Assembly (NCBI GenBank): GCA_041228345.1
Contig: CP166131.1
Location: 992,001 to 1,056,000, forward strand
Source of the DNA: Alphaproteobacteria bacterium LSUCC0396
GTDB taxonomy: Bacteria > Pseudomonadota > Alphaproteobacteria > Puniceispirillales > Puniceispirillaceae
Direction: 5' to 3'
DNA length: 64,000 bases
Shown: positions 53,392 through 62,669 of the stretch, one piece after another
How positions within the stretch are numbered: position 1 is the stretch's first letter
How the letters are laid out: each line of letters opens with the position of its first letter
Program-made: the position numbers and the translations under genes
Notes under the pieces: generated by a model
What the model was told of the DNA's origin: nothing
The model's input: the letters and a program-made list of their open reading frames with translations, nothing else
Databases searched by the model: none

Positions 53392-54174
53392 CTAACCAAT
53401 TTTACCTGAAATGTAGGCCTCAGTCTGTTCATTTTTTGGCAAAGTAAATATATCTTTGGTGTTGCCATATTCTACCATCTCGCCAAGGTGGAAATATGCT
53501 GTTTTTTGCGATACCCGAGCTGCCTGCTGCATTGAATGAGTTACAATTAAAATAGTAAAACGCTGCTGCAACTCGCTTATCAATTCTTCAATCACAGAAG
53601 TTGCTATTGGATCCAGTGCTGAGCAAGGCTCGTCCATTAATAGGACATCCGGGCCAATCGCAATTGCACGGGCAATACAAAGACGTTGTTGTTGACCACC
53701 AGAAAGACCCGTTGCCTGGTCGGCTAACCTATCGGCAACTTCTTTCCAAAGACCCGCCTTTTTCAAGCTATCTTCGACTACTTCATCAAGTTCATTTTTA
53801 TTTTGTGCAAGACCATGAATGCGCGGCCCATATGCGACGTTATCATAGATAGTTTTGGGAAAAGGATTAGGTTTTTGAAAAACCATGCCGATACGCGCCC
53901 TCAACAAAACAGGATCCACGTCAGGGCTATTAACATCAACATCACCCATGAGGATTTTTCCTTCCACCCGGCAGGAAGGAATTACGTCGTTCATTCGGTT
54001 AAAACACCGAAGGAACGTTGATTTTCCACAGCCGGAAGGTCCAATAAATGCTGTAACAGAACGGTCCTCAATATCGATGGACACGCTGTTCAACGCCTGT
54101 TTTGCGCCGTAGAAGACGTTGACGCCGACTGCACTAAGTTTAACCGCCTTAGCTGTTTCCGCTACCGAGTCCAT
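53392..54174 (-). CDS. pstB: Phosphate ABC transporter ATPase PstB
   Basis: A 260-residue ATPase. Walker [10 protein letters not shown], signature LSGGQQQR, Walker [14 protein letters not shown] and switch His VTHSMQQA are present. Start ATG 54174, 7 bp after the pstA stop. A TTG at 54198 in frame would overlap pstA and is less likely. Confidence 0.95.
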   Translation of the reverse strand: MDSVAETAKAVKLSAVGVNVFYGAKQALNSVSIDIEDRSVTAFIGPSGCGKSTFLRCFNRMNDVIPSCRVEGKILMGDVDVNSPDVDPVLLRARIGMVFQKPNPFPKTIYDNVAYGPRIHGLAQNKNELDEVVEDSLKKAGLWKEVADRLADQATGLSGGQQQRLCIARAIAIGPDVLLMDEPCSALDPIATSVIEELISELQQRFTILIVTHSMQQAARVSQKTAYFHLGEMVEYGNTKDIFTLPKNEQTEAYISGKIG

Positions 54175-54181
54175 TTTTACG

Positions 54182-55501
54182 TTACCACTTCTTCTCAAAT
54201 TTTCGGCGCAAGAGAACAGCCGAGATATTCATTGTGATCAAAAAAGTCAAAAGCACCATGATGGCCAATGACGAGCGTTCGTAGAACGCTCTTTCTGCGC
54301 TATCCGACCATATGTAAATCTGAACTGGCAACGCTGTTGCTGGGTCAGTGAGGCTGGCAGGAACATCAACTATAAATGCCACCATTCCTATCATTATAAG
54401 CGGTGCGGTTTCGCCAAGTGCCTGCGCTATACCAATAATTGTTCCTGTCAGTATACCTGGTGCAGCTAGGGGCAACACATGATCTGTTGCCGCTTGCATA
54501 CGCGAAGCGCCAAGTCCAAGAGCAGCGTCTCGAATTGAAGTTGGCACAGCTCGAATAGATGCTCGGGTTGCAATAATGATGGTTGGCAATGTCATCAAGG
54601 CAAGCACCATACCGCCAACCAAAGGCGCTGAACGTGGCATACCAAAAAAACCAAGGAATACAGCCAACCCTAAAAGACCGAATACAATTGATGGCACGGC
54701 TGCAAGATTATTGATGTTCACCTCAATAAAATCTGTAAGCCGTCCGGGTGGCGCAAAGTATTCAAGATACACGGCTGCCATTACTGCCAGTGGCAGTGCC
54801 AACAACACGGTAATCAATAACGCCATTGCCGACCCAACAGTCGCACCCAAAACTCCTGCACTTTCTGGCTCTCGAGAGTCGGCTGCAGTAAAAAATGTCT
54901 TGTTGAAAACCTTACGGATCCTATCATTTTTGACCAGCACATCTATCCAGGCGAGCTGTTGGTCTGTTAGCCGCCGCTTGGACTGATCGATACTCCGATC
55001 CATGCGGCCCTTCATAAGCATATCTACATCGTCTGAGGCTTTGATCCATATCTTAGTTTTGCCCGCGGATGGGCTGCTCATCGCCTCGATTTGCTTACGT
55101 AAATCGTACCCAGCATTTTCCGAAACAAGTTCACCAAGCGCCCTCTGGTCGAGCATACCTGTGACCTCTGGAAAATCAGCGCGAAAAGCTTTCTTAATCA
55201 ATCCATTCCAGTTGAATTCCCTTGTCCTTTCGAGATCTAGGTCACCCTCTTTATTTAAGAGTTTTTCCAAAGGAAGTGTAACTTCAACCTGCAATTCTGT
55301 TTGCTTCAAAGCGGTGTAGCCATTACTGACAATGGTTGTTAATAAAATCGTTAGAAAACCGATAGCAATTGCGATTGCAAGAACACCGTAATTGCGCAGT
55401 CGTTGGGAAGCAGCGTGACGCTTTTTCAAACCCTGAGAAATTTTTATGAACCGAGCTTCAGTTTGATTATCGAGCTTTATCATTGTAACTGGATCACTCA
55501 T
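54182..55501 (-). CDS. pstA: Phosphate ABC transporter permease PstA (long form)
   Basis: A 439-residue permease. The first ~190 residues hold a cytoplasmic N terminus, one membrane segment ([20 protein letters not shown]) and a large hydrophilic, presumably periplasmic, part. This long form, with a DUF3333-type region, is usual in alphaproteobacteria. The permease core follows, with coupling motif [20 protein letters not shown]. Start ATG 55501 overlaps the pstC stop by 8 bp (ATGAGTGA). Confidence 0.92.
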   Translation of the reverse strand: MSDPVTMIKLDNQTEARFIKISQGLKKRHAASQRLRNYGVLAIAIAIGFLTILLTTIVSNGYTALKQTELQVEVTLPLEKLLNKEGDLDLERTREFNWNGLIKKAFRADFPEVTGMLDQRALGELVSENAGYDLRKQIEAMSSPSAGKTKIWIKASDDVDMLMKGRMDRSIDQSKRRLTDQQLAWIDVLVKNDRIRKVFNKTFFTAADSREPESAGVLGATVGSAMALLITVLLALPLAVMAAVYLEYFAPPGRLTDFIEVNINNLAAVPSIVFGLLGLAVFLGFFGMPRSAPLVGGMVLALMTLPTIIIATRASIRAVPTSIRDAALGLGASRMQAATDHVLPLAAPGILTGTIIGIAQALGETAPLIMIGMVAFIVDVPASLTDPATALPVQIYIWSDSAERAFYERSSLAIMVLLTFLITMNISAVLLRRKFEKKW

Positions 55502-56909
55502 AACGCTGCCCCAATCTTCGCGATGCAGTGAGAGCTGCAACATTCAACAACAACGTAATCACAAATAAAGTGATGCCGAGCGCAAATGCAGAAAGGGTTT
55601 TGACTGAGTCGAATTCGTTATCACCAGTGAGCAACATAACGATTTGCACAGTAACTGTTGTTACGGACTCCAAAGGATTAACTGTCATATTCGCTGCAAC
55701 GCCGGCTGCCATTACCACAATCATCGTCTCACCAATGGCTCGACTTATGGCAAGCAAAAATGCGCCAACAAGACCAGGGAATGCAGCCGGCAAAACAACC
55801 CGCATAACTATCTCTCCCCTGGTGCTACCTAGCCCATAAGCACCGTCACGCAATGACTGTGGTACTGCAGTAATAACATCATCTGAGAGAGAAGAGATAA
55901 AGGGTATGATCATTATACCCATTACACCTCCGGCAGCGAGCGCACTCTGCGACGATACATCCAACCCAACAAAAAGCCCAAGATCTCGGAAGAATGGCGC
56001 AGCAGTTAGTGCTGCAAAAAACCCATAGACGACAGTAGGGATTCCAGCAAGCACCTCCAGAGTTGGCTTAATAACATTGCGGACCCGGCGCGGAGCAAAC
56101 TCCGACGTATAGATAGCTGAAAACAGTCCGATCGGAACGGCAACCAGCATAGCGATGACTGCCACGAGCAATGTGCCTACCATCACCGGCACCATGCCGA
56201 ATGAGCCAGTTGACCCCGCTACGAATTCATCCTTGGCACCAACTGCGCCTTCTCGAAGCGCAGTCATTGGTGCCCAATGCGTACCAAAGAAAAAATCAAT
56301 CAAAGAGATTTCACGGAAAAACCTAAACGCCTCAAACAACAGAGACAAGACAATACCAATAGTTGTGAGAATGGCTATGCCTGCTGATAAGAAGAAGAGG
56401 CGGCGCAAAAATGTTTCGCATTGAATACGTGCACGAAACTCCGGAGAAACCCGCCTGTATGAGTAAAAAAATCCAATACACATTACTGCAGCAAGAGTTA
56501 ATATCCGAGCACGATCCGTTGTGGCCTGAGCCCCAACGAGCAACTCCGCTTGAGCAGCCATAATGTCATCAGGCGCTTTTATATAACCAGCGGCAATATT
56601 GCCAAGCTGTGCCATTTTTAGGCTAAGAAAGGAGTCTGGAAGATTTGGATAAGCAGCTGCCATCCTAACCTTGGCAGCGCTCATTAGCATCGGGTCTGCC
56701 ACGAACATCCAAATCAGGGCTAGAAGTAATGCTGGTATAAGAACCCACAAGGCCACATAGTAACCGTAGTATTGTCTGAGAGAATGCGCTTTCCCTTGGC
56801 CAGAAACACTCTTTTTGTGCACTCGATTCACAGCTAAGTAAAAAGACGCAATCGAGGAAACGACGGTGGCAAAAAAAACCAAAAAGTTTGTTGAAAAAAA
56901 AGTGTCCAT
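55494..56909 (-). CDS. pstC: Phosphate ABC transporter permease PstC (long form)
   Basis: A 471-residue permease with extra N-terminal segments: a first membrane helix, a KKSVSGQGKAHSLRQYYGY cytoplasmic stretch, a second helix and a ~90-residue hydrophilic part, as in other alphaproteobacterial PstC. The core has coupling motif DGAYGLGSTRGEIVMRVVLP. Start ATG 56909 (a TTG precedes). It follows pstS across a 193-bp gap with a terminator-like hairpin. Confidence 0.92.
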   Translation of the reverse strand: MDTFFSTNFLVFFATVVSSIASFYLAVNRVHKKSVSGQGKAHSLRQYYGYYVALWVLIPALLLALIWMFVADPMLMSAAKVRMAAAYPNLPDSFLSLKMAQLGNIAAGYIKAPDDIMAAQAELLVGAQATTDRARILTLAAVMCIGFFYSYRRVSPEFRARIQCETFLRRLFFLSAGIAILTTIGIVLSLLFEAFRFFREISLIDFFFGTHWAPMTALREGAVGAKDEFVAGSTGSFGMVPVMVGTLLVAVIAMLVAVPIGLFSAIYTSEFAPRRVRNVIKPTLEVLAGIPTVVYGFFAALTAAPFFRDLGLFVGLDVSSQSALAAGGVMGIMIIPFISSLSDDVITAVPQSLRDGAYGLGSTRGEIVMRVVLPAAFPGLVGAFLLAISRAIGETMIVVMAAGVAANMTVNPLESVTTVTVQIVMLLTGDNEFDSVKTLSAFALGITLFVITLLLNVAALTASRRLGQRYE

Positions 56910-57043
56910 CAAATCCTACAAACACAAAGCTCGGTTCACCTGTTTCAAGGCCTACCCAGTGTCAAATCATTTATTCGATATTTGAAGCCTAAAGCGATGA
57001 CTTTATCATTCGGCCATTGGTTTATCACTTATAGTGCTCAAAG

Positions 57044-57084
57044 AAAAGGCATGCCACACATTCCTATCAAAAATGCGGCATGCC
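57044..57084 (-). terminator. Intercistronic terminator/attenuator between pstS and pstC
   Basis: GGCATGCC at 57048-57055 and again at 57077-57084 (self-complementary, so the two pair), with inner ATT/AAT pairing. On the minus strand it is followed by TTTTCTTT. It lies 18 bp after the pstS stop and should give more pstS than pstCAB mRNA. Confidence 0.75.
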
Positions 57085-57102
57085 CTTACCGAGCGGTGTC
57101 GC

Positions 57103-58128
57103 TTAGAGCGAGTTACGTGCTGAAACTTGCTTCGCAAAATCGTCTTCAGACAATGGCACAAGACCAGCAGGGAAAAGGTAACCGTCTAAACCCATGGCTT
57201 TCTCTGAGACAAACTCGTTGATGAATTCCTTCATACCTGGGATCACACCAACGTGGGCTTTCTTCACGTAGAAGAAAAGTGGGCGGGCACCGGGGTATTT
57301 GTAGGACGCAATGTTTTCAAAGTTCAAATCAACACCGTCAAGCACAGAAGCCTGAACCTTGTCACGGTTCTGATCAAAGAAAGAATATCCGAAGATACCA
57401 AACATATTTTGGTCAGCAGCGAGTTTTTCGATGATAAGCGAGTCATTTTCACCGACTTCAATAGCGGCTCCATCTTCCCGAAGCTTTTTATAACCATCGC
57501 CCTTCAGGCCCAACTTTTTCCAGCCATTCTTCATAAACAACTCACCCATGGCATCGCGAGTTCCTGAGGTTGGTGGGGGAACCATAATTGACACTGGGAT
57601 ATTCGGCAAGCCTGCAAGCGCCTGGCCAGTTACCTTGGCGACATAACTATCAACCTGATCCCATGTCTTCAGTCCGTTTGCCGTTTCATTGGAAACGTTT
57701 GCTGCAACCTGGTATGGCAACGTAGCCGCCAAAGCAGCGGCGATGTGTGCGACAGAGATTTTAAAAGATTGACCGCTTAGGCTGTTGGAGAAAGCAATAC
57801 CATCGTTGCCGACAATAAACTCCTGAAACTCAACACCAGCATTCGCACACAATTTGGCTTCTGAACTCTTCATTGCTCGCGATGCGTTAGTTACGTCAGG
57901 ATGCTCAACGCCAACGCCTTTGCAAAACAACTTCATACCACCGCCGGTTCCGGTTGACTCGATAACTGGTGTCTTGAAACCACTGGATTGGCCAAATTTC
58001 TCTGCAACAATTGTCGCAAAAGGGTAAACTGTTGATGATCCTACAATTGAGATCTGGTCTCTGGCTTGCGCCACTGTTGTTATTGCAAGGCTCGCAACAA
58101 CGCCCGCGAAAAGAGAAGTAAGACGCAT
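57103..58128 (-). CDS. pstS: Periplasmic phosphate-binding protein PstS
   Basis: A 341-residue solute-binding protein with a signal peptide (RLTSLFAGVVASLAITTVAQA, cut near RDQ). Phosphate-binding loops are SIVGSSTVYPFA, STGTGGGMK and PPTSGTRDAMGELF. It is of the longer alphaproteobacterial PstS type. AGGAG stands at good distance before the ATG. A four-repeat Pho box lies 74 bp upstream. Confidence 0.94.
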   Translation of the reverse strand: MRLTSLFAGVVASLAITTVAQARDQISIVGSSTVYPFATIVAEKFGQSSGFKTPVIESTGTGGGMKLFCKGVGVEHPDVTNASRAMKSSEAKLCANAGVEFQEFIVGNDGIAFSNSLSGQSFKISVAHIAAALAATLPYQVAANVSNETANGLKTWDQVDSYVAKVTGQALAGLPNIPVSIMVPPPTSGTRDAMGELFMKNGWKKLGLKGDGYKKLREDGAAIEVGENDSLIIEKLAADQNMFGIFGYSFFDQNRDKVQASVLDGVDLNFENIASYKYPGARPLFFYVKKAHVGVIPGMKEFINEFVSEKAMGLDGYLFPAGLVPLSEDDFAKQVSARNSL

Positions 58129-58201
58129 ATTAAACTCCTGAAATTTGAATTGCCCAAATGAAACTGTTCATTCGGTAGTCCGGCGTTGTTAAATACTGGA
58201 G

Positions 58202-58241
58202 ATGTCACTTTGATTACAAATTTATTACAGATTTGTGACAA
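58202..58241 (-). promoter_or_regulatory. Pho box upstream of pstS (four 7-bp repeats)
   Basis: On the minus strand: TTGTCAC-N4-CTGTAAT-N4-TTGTAAT-N4-GTGACAT, with all repeats in 11-bp phase, which is the PhoB site design. A -10-like TATTTA follows at 58190-58195. It lies between phoR and pstS, so pstSCAB-phoUB have a PhoB-driven promoter separate from phoR. Confidence 0.85.
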
Positions 58242-58265
58242 AACAAATTTAATCAATAATGATAG

Positions 58266-59348
58266 CTAAGAAATAAGATCATTAGTGGCTTTTGAAACTG
58301 GTACAGTTGGAAAGGCAACGGAAAATTTCGTTACATCATTTACTTTGCTCTCGATTGAGAGATAGCCACGATGTTTGTTGATGATATGCTTAACAATGGC
58401 AAGTCCGAGCCCTGTTCCGCCAATCTGGCGTGAACGCGCCTTGTCGACTCGGTAGAATCGTTCGGTCACCCTCGAAATATGACGTTCTTCGATCCCCTCA
58501 CCAAAATTTATGACATCAATCTTAACTTTTCTTGGGTCGGTAACTTGGGCCGACAAAATAATTTCACTACCCTCGTAACCATATTTGATTGCATTCTCGA
58601 TTAAATTAATGAAAACCTCTGTAATTTCATCGTGATTGCCAAATATCAATGGTCGGATAGCGTCCACAGCATCTCGTTCTTCATCATCCTGATCTTTGTC
58701 AGTTCGCTGTAACATTTTAAATTTTATTGACATGTTTTTTTTGCGGGCTTGGCCCGCCAAGGAATCACAAACAGCGCTTAATAATTGATTAATATTAATA
58801 ATTTTTTCCGGGACGATATGCTCCTCAACCTCAACCCTTGATAAGGATAATAAATCATCGATTAGCCTCGACATGCGCTTGGCCTCTTCATCCATTATGC
58901 CCAGAAATCTTTTTTGCATTTCCTGATCATGGATATCCCCCTCTAACATCGTCTCCACGAAACCAGCGAGGCTAGTGAGAGGGGATCGCAATTCATGACT
59001 AACATTTGCGACAAAATCACGCCGAACATTTTCCAGATTTCTTTGCAATGTCATGTCCAAAAAAAGAAAAGCCACAAGGTTTTTGCCCACCCGTTTCATA
59101 CGCACCTTGAATTGCTGCTCAACGATGCTTTTCGGTTCATATACAAATTCAATGAATTTTGTTTCACTAACGGCCCTGTTGAGTAGCAACATGAGGTCGC
59201 TGCGATCGATTAAATCGCAAATGTTACGGCCTGTCAGATTTTCACCCAACCACCTCACAGCTACTGAGTTGGTCGATGTGATAACTCCATCAAAATCAGT
59301 CAAAATCAAAGCATCATCAAGCATCGAGGCTAATTGACGTATTTTCAT
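58266..59348 (-). CDS. phoR: Phosphate regulon sensor kinase PhoR, without membrane segments
   Basis: A 360-residue histidine kinase. A PAS domain (about residues 5-100) is followed by the dimerisation/phospho-acceptor helix with H118 (ANVSHELRSPLTSL) and the ATPase domain (NLIENAIKYG, GEGIEERHISRVTERFYRVD, GGTGLGLAIVKHI). No N-terminal membrane helix is seen, unlike textbook PhoR, which has one or two. It should therefore be soluble or bind the membrane through PhoU/PstB. It stands 137 bp upstream of pstS. Confidence 0.92.
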   Translation of the reverse strand: MKIRQLASMLDDALILTDFDGVITSTNSVAVRWLGENLTGRNICDLIDRSDLMLLLNRAVSETKFIEFVYEPKSIVEQQFKVRMKRVGKNLVAFLFLDMTLQRNLENVRRDFVANVSHELRSPLTSLAGFVETMLEGDIHDQEMQKRFLGIMDEEAKRMSRLIDDLLSLSRVEVEEHIVPEKIININQLLSAVCDSLAGQARKKNMSIKFKMLQRTDKDQDDEERDAVDAIRPLIFGNHDEITEVFINLIENAIKYGYEGSEIILSAQVTDPRKVKIDVINFGEGIEERHISRVTERFYRVDKARSRQIGGTGLGLAIVKHIINKHRGYLSIESKVNDVTKFSVAFPTVPVSKATNDLIS

Positions 59349-60067
59349 CTGCTTTCTCCGATCTCACGGCTACATAGCTTGTGATTTAAAGGTCAACGCC
59401 TTTTAAAGCCCGCCTATACACTGCGATTTGAATGCATAACAAAAGCAACGCGTGGAAGCCAAGCACGGAAATAAAATCGATGTGACAAATAAATAAAGGT
59501 CGGCACAATTAGGTGCCGCATTCACATAATTTACGCCTTACTGCAATATCTTTTTAATATTGCTGTGTTAACGAAATAATATGGCGGAGTGTGATGCCAG
59601 CGTTGAAATTGGCCTTAGACGCTTACAAGTTCAAAACTGCTTATTCAATACTGCAGCTAACCAAAGTTAATTCTGCATGAGTTCTCTGAAGACTAAGCGT
59701 CTTTAAATAAGGTAACCAGGTAAAAAATGATCAAAATCCTTGAAGCAAAAATCAGCTACATAATCGCCATGGTTGGCTTTTGGACGTTATACCAACAGAA
59801 AAAACGTCTTTGTAAAAAACACCCCTTACGCCGTTTGTCGTTTTAGGATCAGATAAACTCACATGGCAAAATAAAAGTGTGAAGATTGTCACAGCGCTCA
59901 TAATTACGTCGCCGCCTCTTTGTTTTTATGCATGGGATTCTTGGATTACTAACATCATGGTCTCGGCGGTGAGCATAAGTTTAGTTGACAGTCCTCTTGC
60001 TCAAGTTCCTATTCAGTCCACCTTCCAAGGGTTAAGGCAGCTAAACTTTATAATTAAATAAAAACGC
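59349..60067. other. 719-bp intergenic region upstream of phoR
   Basis: AT-rich gap between phoR and the glycosyltransferase-kinase gene. It contains a 6-bp-stem hairpin (CGGCAC/GTGCCG, 59501-59518, no U-tract), a half Pho-box-like TTTGTCA on the minus strand near 59481-59487, and a possible 39-residue frame (59727-59846). A 60-codon frame at 59879-60061 starts with GTG and looks random. It probably holds the phoR promoter. Confidence 0.5.
59727..59846 (+). CDS. Possible small membrane protein, 39 residues
   Basis: ATG 59727 with CCAGG seven bases before it. The predicted peptide has a hydrophobic segment (ISYIIAMVGFWTLY) followed by a strongly basic tail (QQKKRLCKKHPLRRLSF). The shape fits a small single-pass protein, but there is no family support and the gap is AT-rich. 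Low certainty. Confidence 0.25.
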   Translation: MIKILEAKISYIIAMVGFWTLYQQKKRLCKKHPLRRLSF

Positions 60068-61480
60068 CTACTCCCCAAACAACCATCTCCAAACAAATAA
60101 AAAGTGGGTTGTTGCACACACGATTAGAGCAATCATTACAGCAGCGCTCCCGTAATCCTTTGCTCGTTTTGATAGTCCGTGATTTGACAATGAGATTCGG
60201 TCCACTGCAGCTTCTATACCGCTGTTCAGAAGCTCAACTATCCAGACCAGCGCTATTGTTATCAGCATCAAGGCTGTCTCTAATGCGCTAACCGGCAACA
60301 GCAGCGCTGTTGGAACAAAAAAAACTGCAAGAAACACTTCCTGACGAAAGGCACTCTCCTCACGAAATGCATGAATTAGCCCGGATAACGAATTTTTGGC
60401 AGCTGCAAAAACACGTTTCAGTCCCTGGTTCGACTTATGGGGGTTATCGGAAAAGTGATATTCACCCGGCCGAGACCTTGCCTGAACCAAATGATTTTCG
60501 AAAATCAACGTAGCGGCCTGCCAAGAAAACTGTTCAGCATGTGCGCGCACCAGTTTTCGATCAATATTCAGTGCTTCAAGACAAGCTGCTCGAAGGTCAT
60601 GATTTAGAGCCCCTGCACCCGACATGCCAATCACATCAATTGGCCCAGTCACCGGATACGCAGCAACTGGCAAACCACAGCCCATAGCCTCCAATAACAC
60701 AAGCCCGAACGTGTCAGTCTTGCTAGGAAAGACAAAAACGTCCGCATCATTATAAAATTTGGGAAGTTCAGCCATTTGCCTTGAGCCATGAAAAACTGTT
60801 TCAGGAAAGCGCGCTTGCAACGCCAACATCGCAGGGCCATCACCCACAACATGCTTTTCACCAGGCAAATCCAATGACAAAAAAGCTTCAAGGTTTTTCT
60901 CTACTGAGACTCGACCAACATAAATGAAAACTGGTTTTTTCTTTGCCTTACCTTGTATTTGCGGTCTTTCTGTTGGTTTAAAGAGATCAAGATCAACTCC
61001 CCGTGGCCATAGAACTGGCCTCCCAACTCTCCATTTTGATAAATCATCAATAACTGTCTGCGTTGGCGCCATTACTAGGTGGGAGGCACCGTGAAACCAG
61101 CGAAGAAATGAGTATGTCACAGCAAGCGGCAGCCTAACACGGGAGCGGACATACTCTGGAAACCTAGTGTGATAAGCGGTGGTAAAAAGAAACGAATTTT
61201 GTTTTGCAAACTTTCTAGCAGCGAGCCCAAGAGGCCCTTCGGTTGCAATGTGGATAAAATCGGGCTTCAGCTGCTGAATAATAGATCCAACTTTCCGACC
61301 CGGCAATACCGCTAATCGAATTTCTGGATAGGTAGGGCAAGGAATAGTCTTGAAAGCCTCAGGCGTTATCATCTCAACAATGTGGCCCATGGACCGCAAA
61401 TGATCCCGTGTCATTGTTAATGTTCGAACTACACCATTGACTTGCGGATGCCAGGCATCGGTTACAATTAGGATTTTCAA
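60068..61480 (-). CDS. Fusion of GT4 diacylglycerol glycosyltransferase (Agt-like) with a DgkA diacylglycerol kinase domain
   Basis: A 470-residue two-domain protein. Residues ~1-340 are a GT4 glycosyltransferase (VTDAWHPQVNGVVRTL at the N terminus, IYVGRVSVEKNLEAF, and the donor motif FPSKTDTFGLVLLEAMGCG). Residues ~350-470 are a complete DgkA-type membrane kinase with three hydrophobic segments. The key residues of E. coli DgkA are kept: EESAFRQE, VELLNSGIEAAVDRI and SKRAKDYGSAAV. The first part would add sugar to diacylglycerol freed by PlcP. The second would phosphorylate diacylglycerol to phosphatidate. It starts with TTG 61480, overlapping the plcP stop by 3 bases, so the two are coupled. 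Confidence 0.85.
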   Translation of the reverse strand: MKILIVTDAWHPQVNGVVRTLTMTRDHLRSMGHIVEMITPEAFKTIPCPTYPEIRLAVLPGRKVGSIIQQLKPDFIHIATEGPLGLAARKFAKQNSFLFTTAYHTRFPEYVRSRVRLPLAVTYSFLRWFHGASHLVMAPTQTVIDDLSKWRVGRPVLWPRGVDLDLFKPTERPQIQGKAKKKPVFIYVGRVSVEKNLEAFLSLDLPGEKHVVGDGPAMLALQARFPETVFHGSRQMAELPKFYNDADVFVFPSKTDTFGLVLLEAMGCGLPVAAYPVTGPIDVIGMSGAGALNHDLRAACLEALNIDRKLVRAHAEQFSWQAATLIFENHLVQARSRPGEYHFSDNPHKSNQGLKRVFAAAKNSLSGLIHAFREESAFRQEVFLAVFFVPTALLLPVSALETALMLITIALVWIVELLNSGIEAAVDRISLSNHGLSKRAKDYGSAAVMIALIVCATTHFLFVWRWLFGE

Positions 61481-62340
61481 AGTTTAATTCCCTGCGTTCG
61501 TGACGCGAATATCACTTGTGCATCAGGGTTTGAAAAGTTTTCTTCGGGTAGATTGAGCCCATTCTGTTTTTCGAACCCTGACCCAAGATTTTTGTGCCAG
61601 TCAACCAGCTCAAGTTTTCCATCAGTATGCTCAACAAGCGCAGAAATTGACTCAACCCAGTCACCATCATTGGCATATAAAATATCATCAATATAGCGAA
61701 GCTCAGGCTTGTGGATGTGGCCGCAGACGATACCATCACAGTTGCGCCGGCGTGTCTCAGTGACCATGACATGTTCGAAAGCTGAAATAAAAGAAACTGC
61801 CGACTTCACTCTCAACTTCAGATATTGAGACAGTGACCAATATGGTAAGTTTAACCAATTGCGAATTTTATTTAACAAACGATTTAGCTTAAGCAACACT
61901 CCGTAGGCATGGTCACCAACATAAGCTAGCCAGCGTGCGTGCTGAATTACATGATCAAAGAGATCACCATGCACCACCCACAATTTGAGGCCGAGTTTTG
62001 TTTCATGAACATGATCTCTCTTGATCCAAATTTCACCAAATTTCATGCCAACATATTCACGTGCAGCTTCATCATGATTGCCCGGAATGAAATATACCTT
62101 CGTGCCATGTCTGGCTTTCCGTAAAATTTTCTGAACAACATCGTTATGCGCCTGTGGCCAATGCCATCGCCGCTTGAGTTGCCAGCCATCTACAATATCC
62201 CCCACGAGATAAAGATATTCACTGCGTGTATGTTTTAAAAAATGCAATAGGAACTCGGCTTGCGCCCCTGGCGTTCCAAGATGAGTATCTGAAATCCAAA
62301 TCGCTCTGTAGGTTAAAACTTGTTGACCGTTTTCATTCAT
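61477..62340 (-). CDS. plcP: PlcP-type phospholipase C (calcineurin-like metallophosphoesterase)
   Basis: A 287-residue metallophosphoesterase of the LpxH-like fold. Metal motifs are D18-x-H20 (ISDTHLG), G47-D-x2-D51 (VGDIVDGW), G87-NHD90 and later VVHGDLFD and GHIHKPEL. This group includes PlcP, which cuts head-group phosphate esters from membrane phospholipids under phosphate starvation. Start ATG 62340 is preferred. The frame continues to 62406, but a Pho box at 62412-62429 would leave no room for a promoter. Linkage to an Agt-like gene and the pho/pst block supports PlcP over a lipid A enzyme. Confidence 0.83.
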   Translation of the reverse strand: MNENGQQVLTYRAIWISDTHLGTPGAQAEFLLHFLKHTRSEYLYLVGDIVDGWQLKRRWHWPQAHNDVVQKILRKARHGTKVYFIPGNHDEAAREYVGMKFGEIWIKRDHVHETKLGLKLWVVHGDLFDHVIQHARWLAYVGDHAYGVLLKLNRLLNKIRNWLNLPYWSLSQYLKLRVKSAVSFISAFEHVMVTETRRRNCDGIVCGHIHKPELRYIDDILYANDGDWVESISALVEHTDGKLELVDWHKNLGSGFEKQNGLNLPEENFSNPDAQVIFASRTQGIKL

Positions 62341-62411
62341 TAGATCGGCCTGGCCCGTTAGAAGTCCACAATCTGGTAGCGATCTGGTATTACAATTTTG
62401 ATACACTTATT

Positions 62412-62429
62412 TGACAAATGCGTGACAAA
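62412..62429 (-). promoter_or_regulatory. Pho box upstream of plcP
   Basis: On the minus strand: TTTGTCA-CGCA-TTTGTCA, two identical 7-mers in 11-bp phase, 72 bp before the plcP ATG. A TAATAC -10-like hexamer lies at 62387-62392. The 329-bp region 62341-62669 is the divergent plcP/olsF promoter region and holds no gene. Confidence 0.8.
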
Positions 62430-62535
62430 TTTGTTCAACACGGCTCTGCACAGACATCTCCGCATTGCAAAATCAATACCTTCAGGTGGAACCAAAAAAC
62501 TGGTCAATCACCAACTTTGTAATTGAACTTTACCT

Positions 62536-62553
62536 TTGTCATATTTTTGAAGC
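62536..62553 (+). promoter_or_regulatory. Possible weak Pho box upstream of olsF
   Basis: TTGTCAT-ATTT-TTGAAGC on the + strand, about 117 bp before the olsF ATG. The first 7-mer fits well and the second poorly, so this is only a candidate. The strong site at 62412 might also serve this side. Confidence 0.35.
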
Positions 62554-62669
62554 ATTCATCCGTTAATGACGGATTTGGTCTTAATTTTTTCACATTTGCT
62601 AGAATTCTTTGACTGCATCACAGCGCAGCTAGCAATAACGAAAAGTGCGATTGTCCTGTGGGGGCGCAA

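Noticed and set aside
59580-59640. Sequence faintly like the D-arm of a leucine tRNA (GAAATTGG..TAGACGC)
   Set aside because: No acceptor stem, anticodon stem or TΨC arm can be formed around it.
59879-60061. 60-codon frame upstream of phoR on the + strand
   Set aside because: Starts with GTG without a convincing ribosome site, has no family look and lies in AT-rich non-coding sequence.
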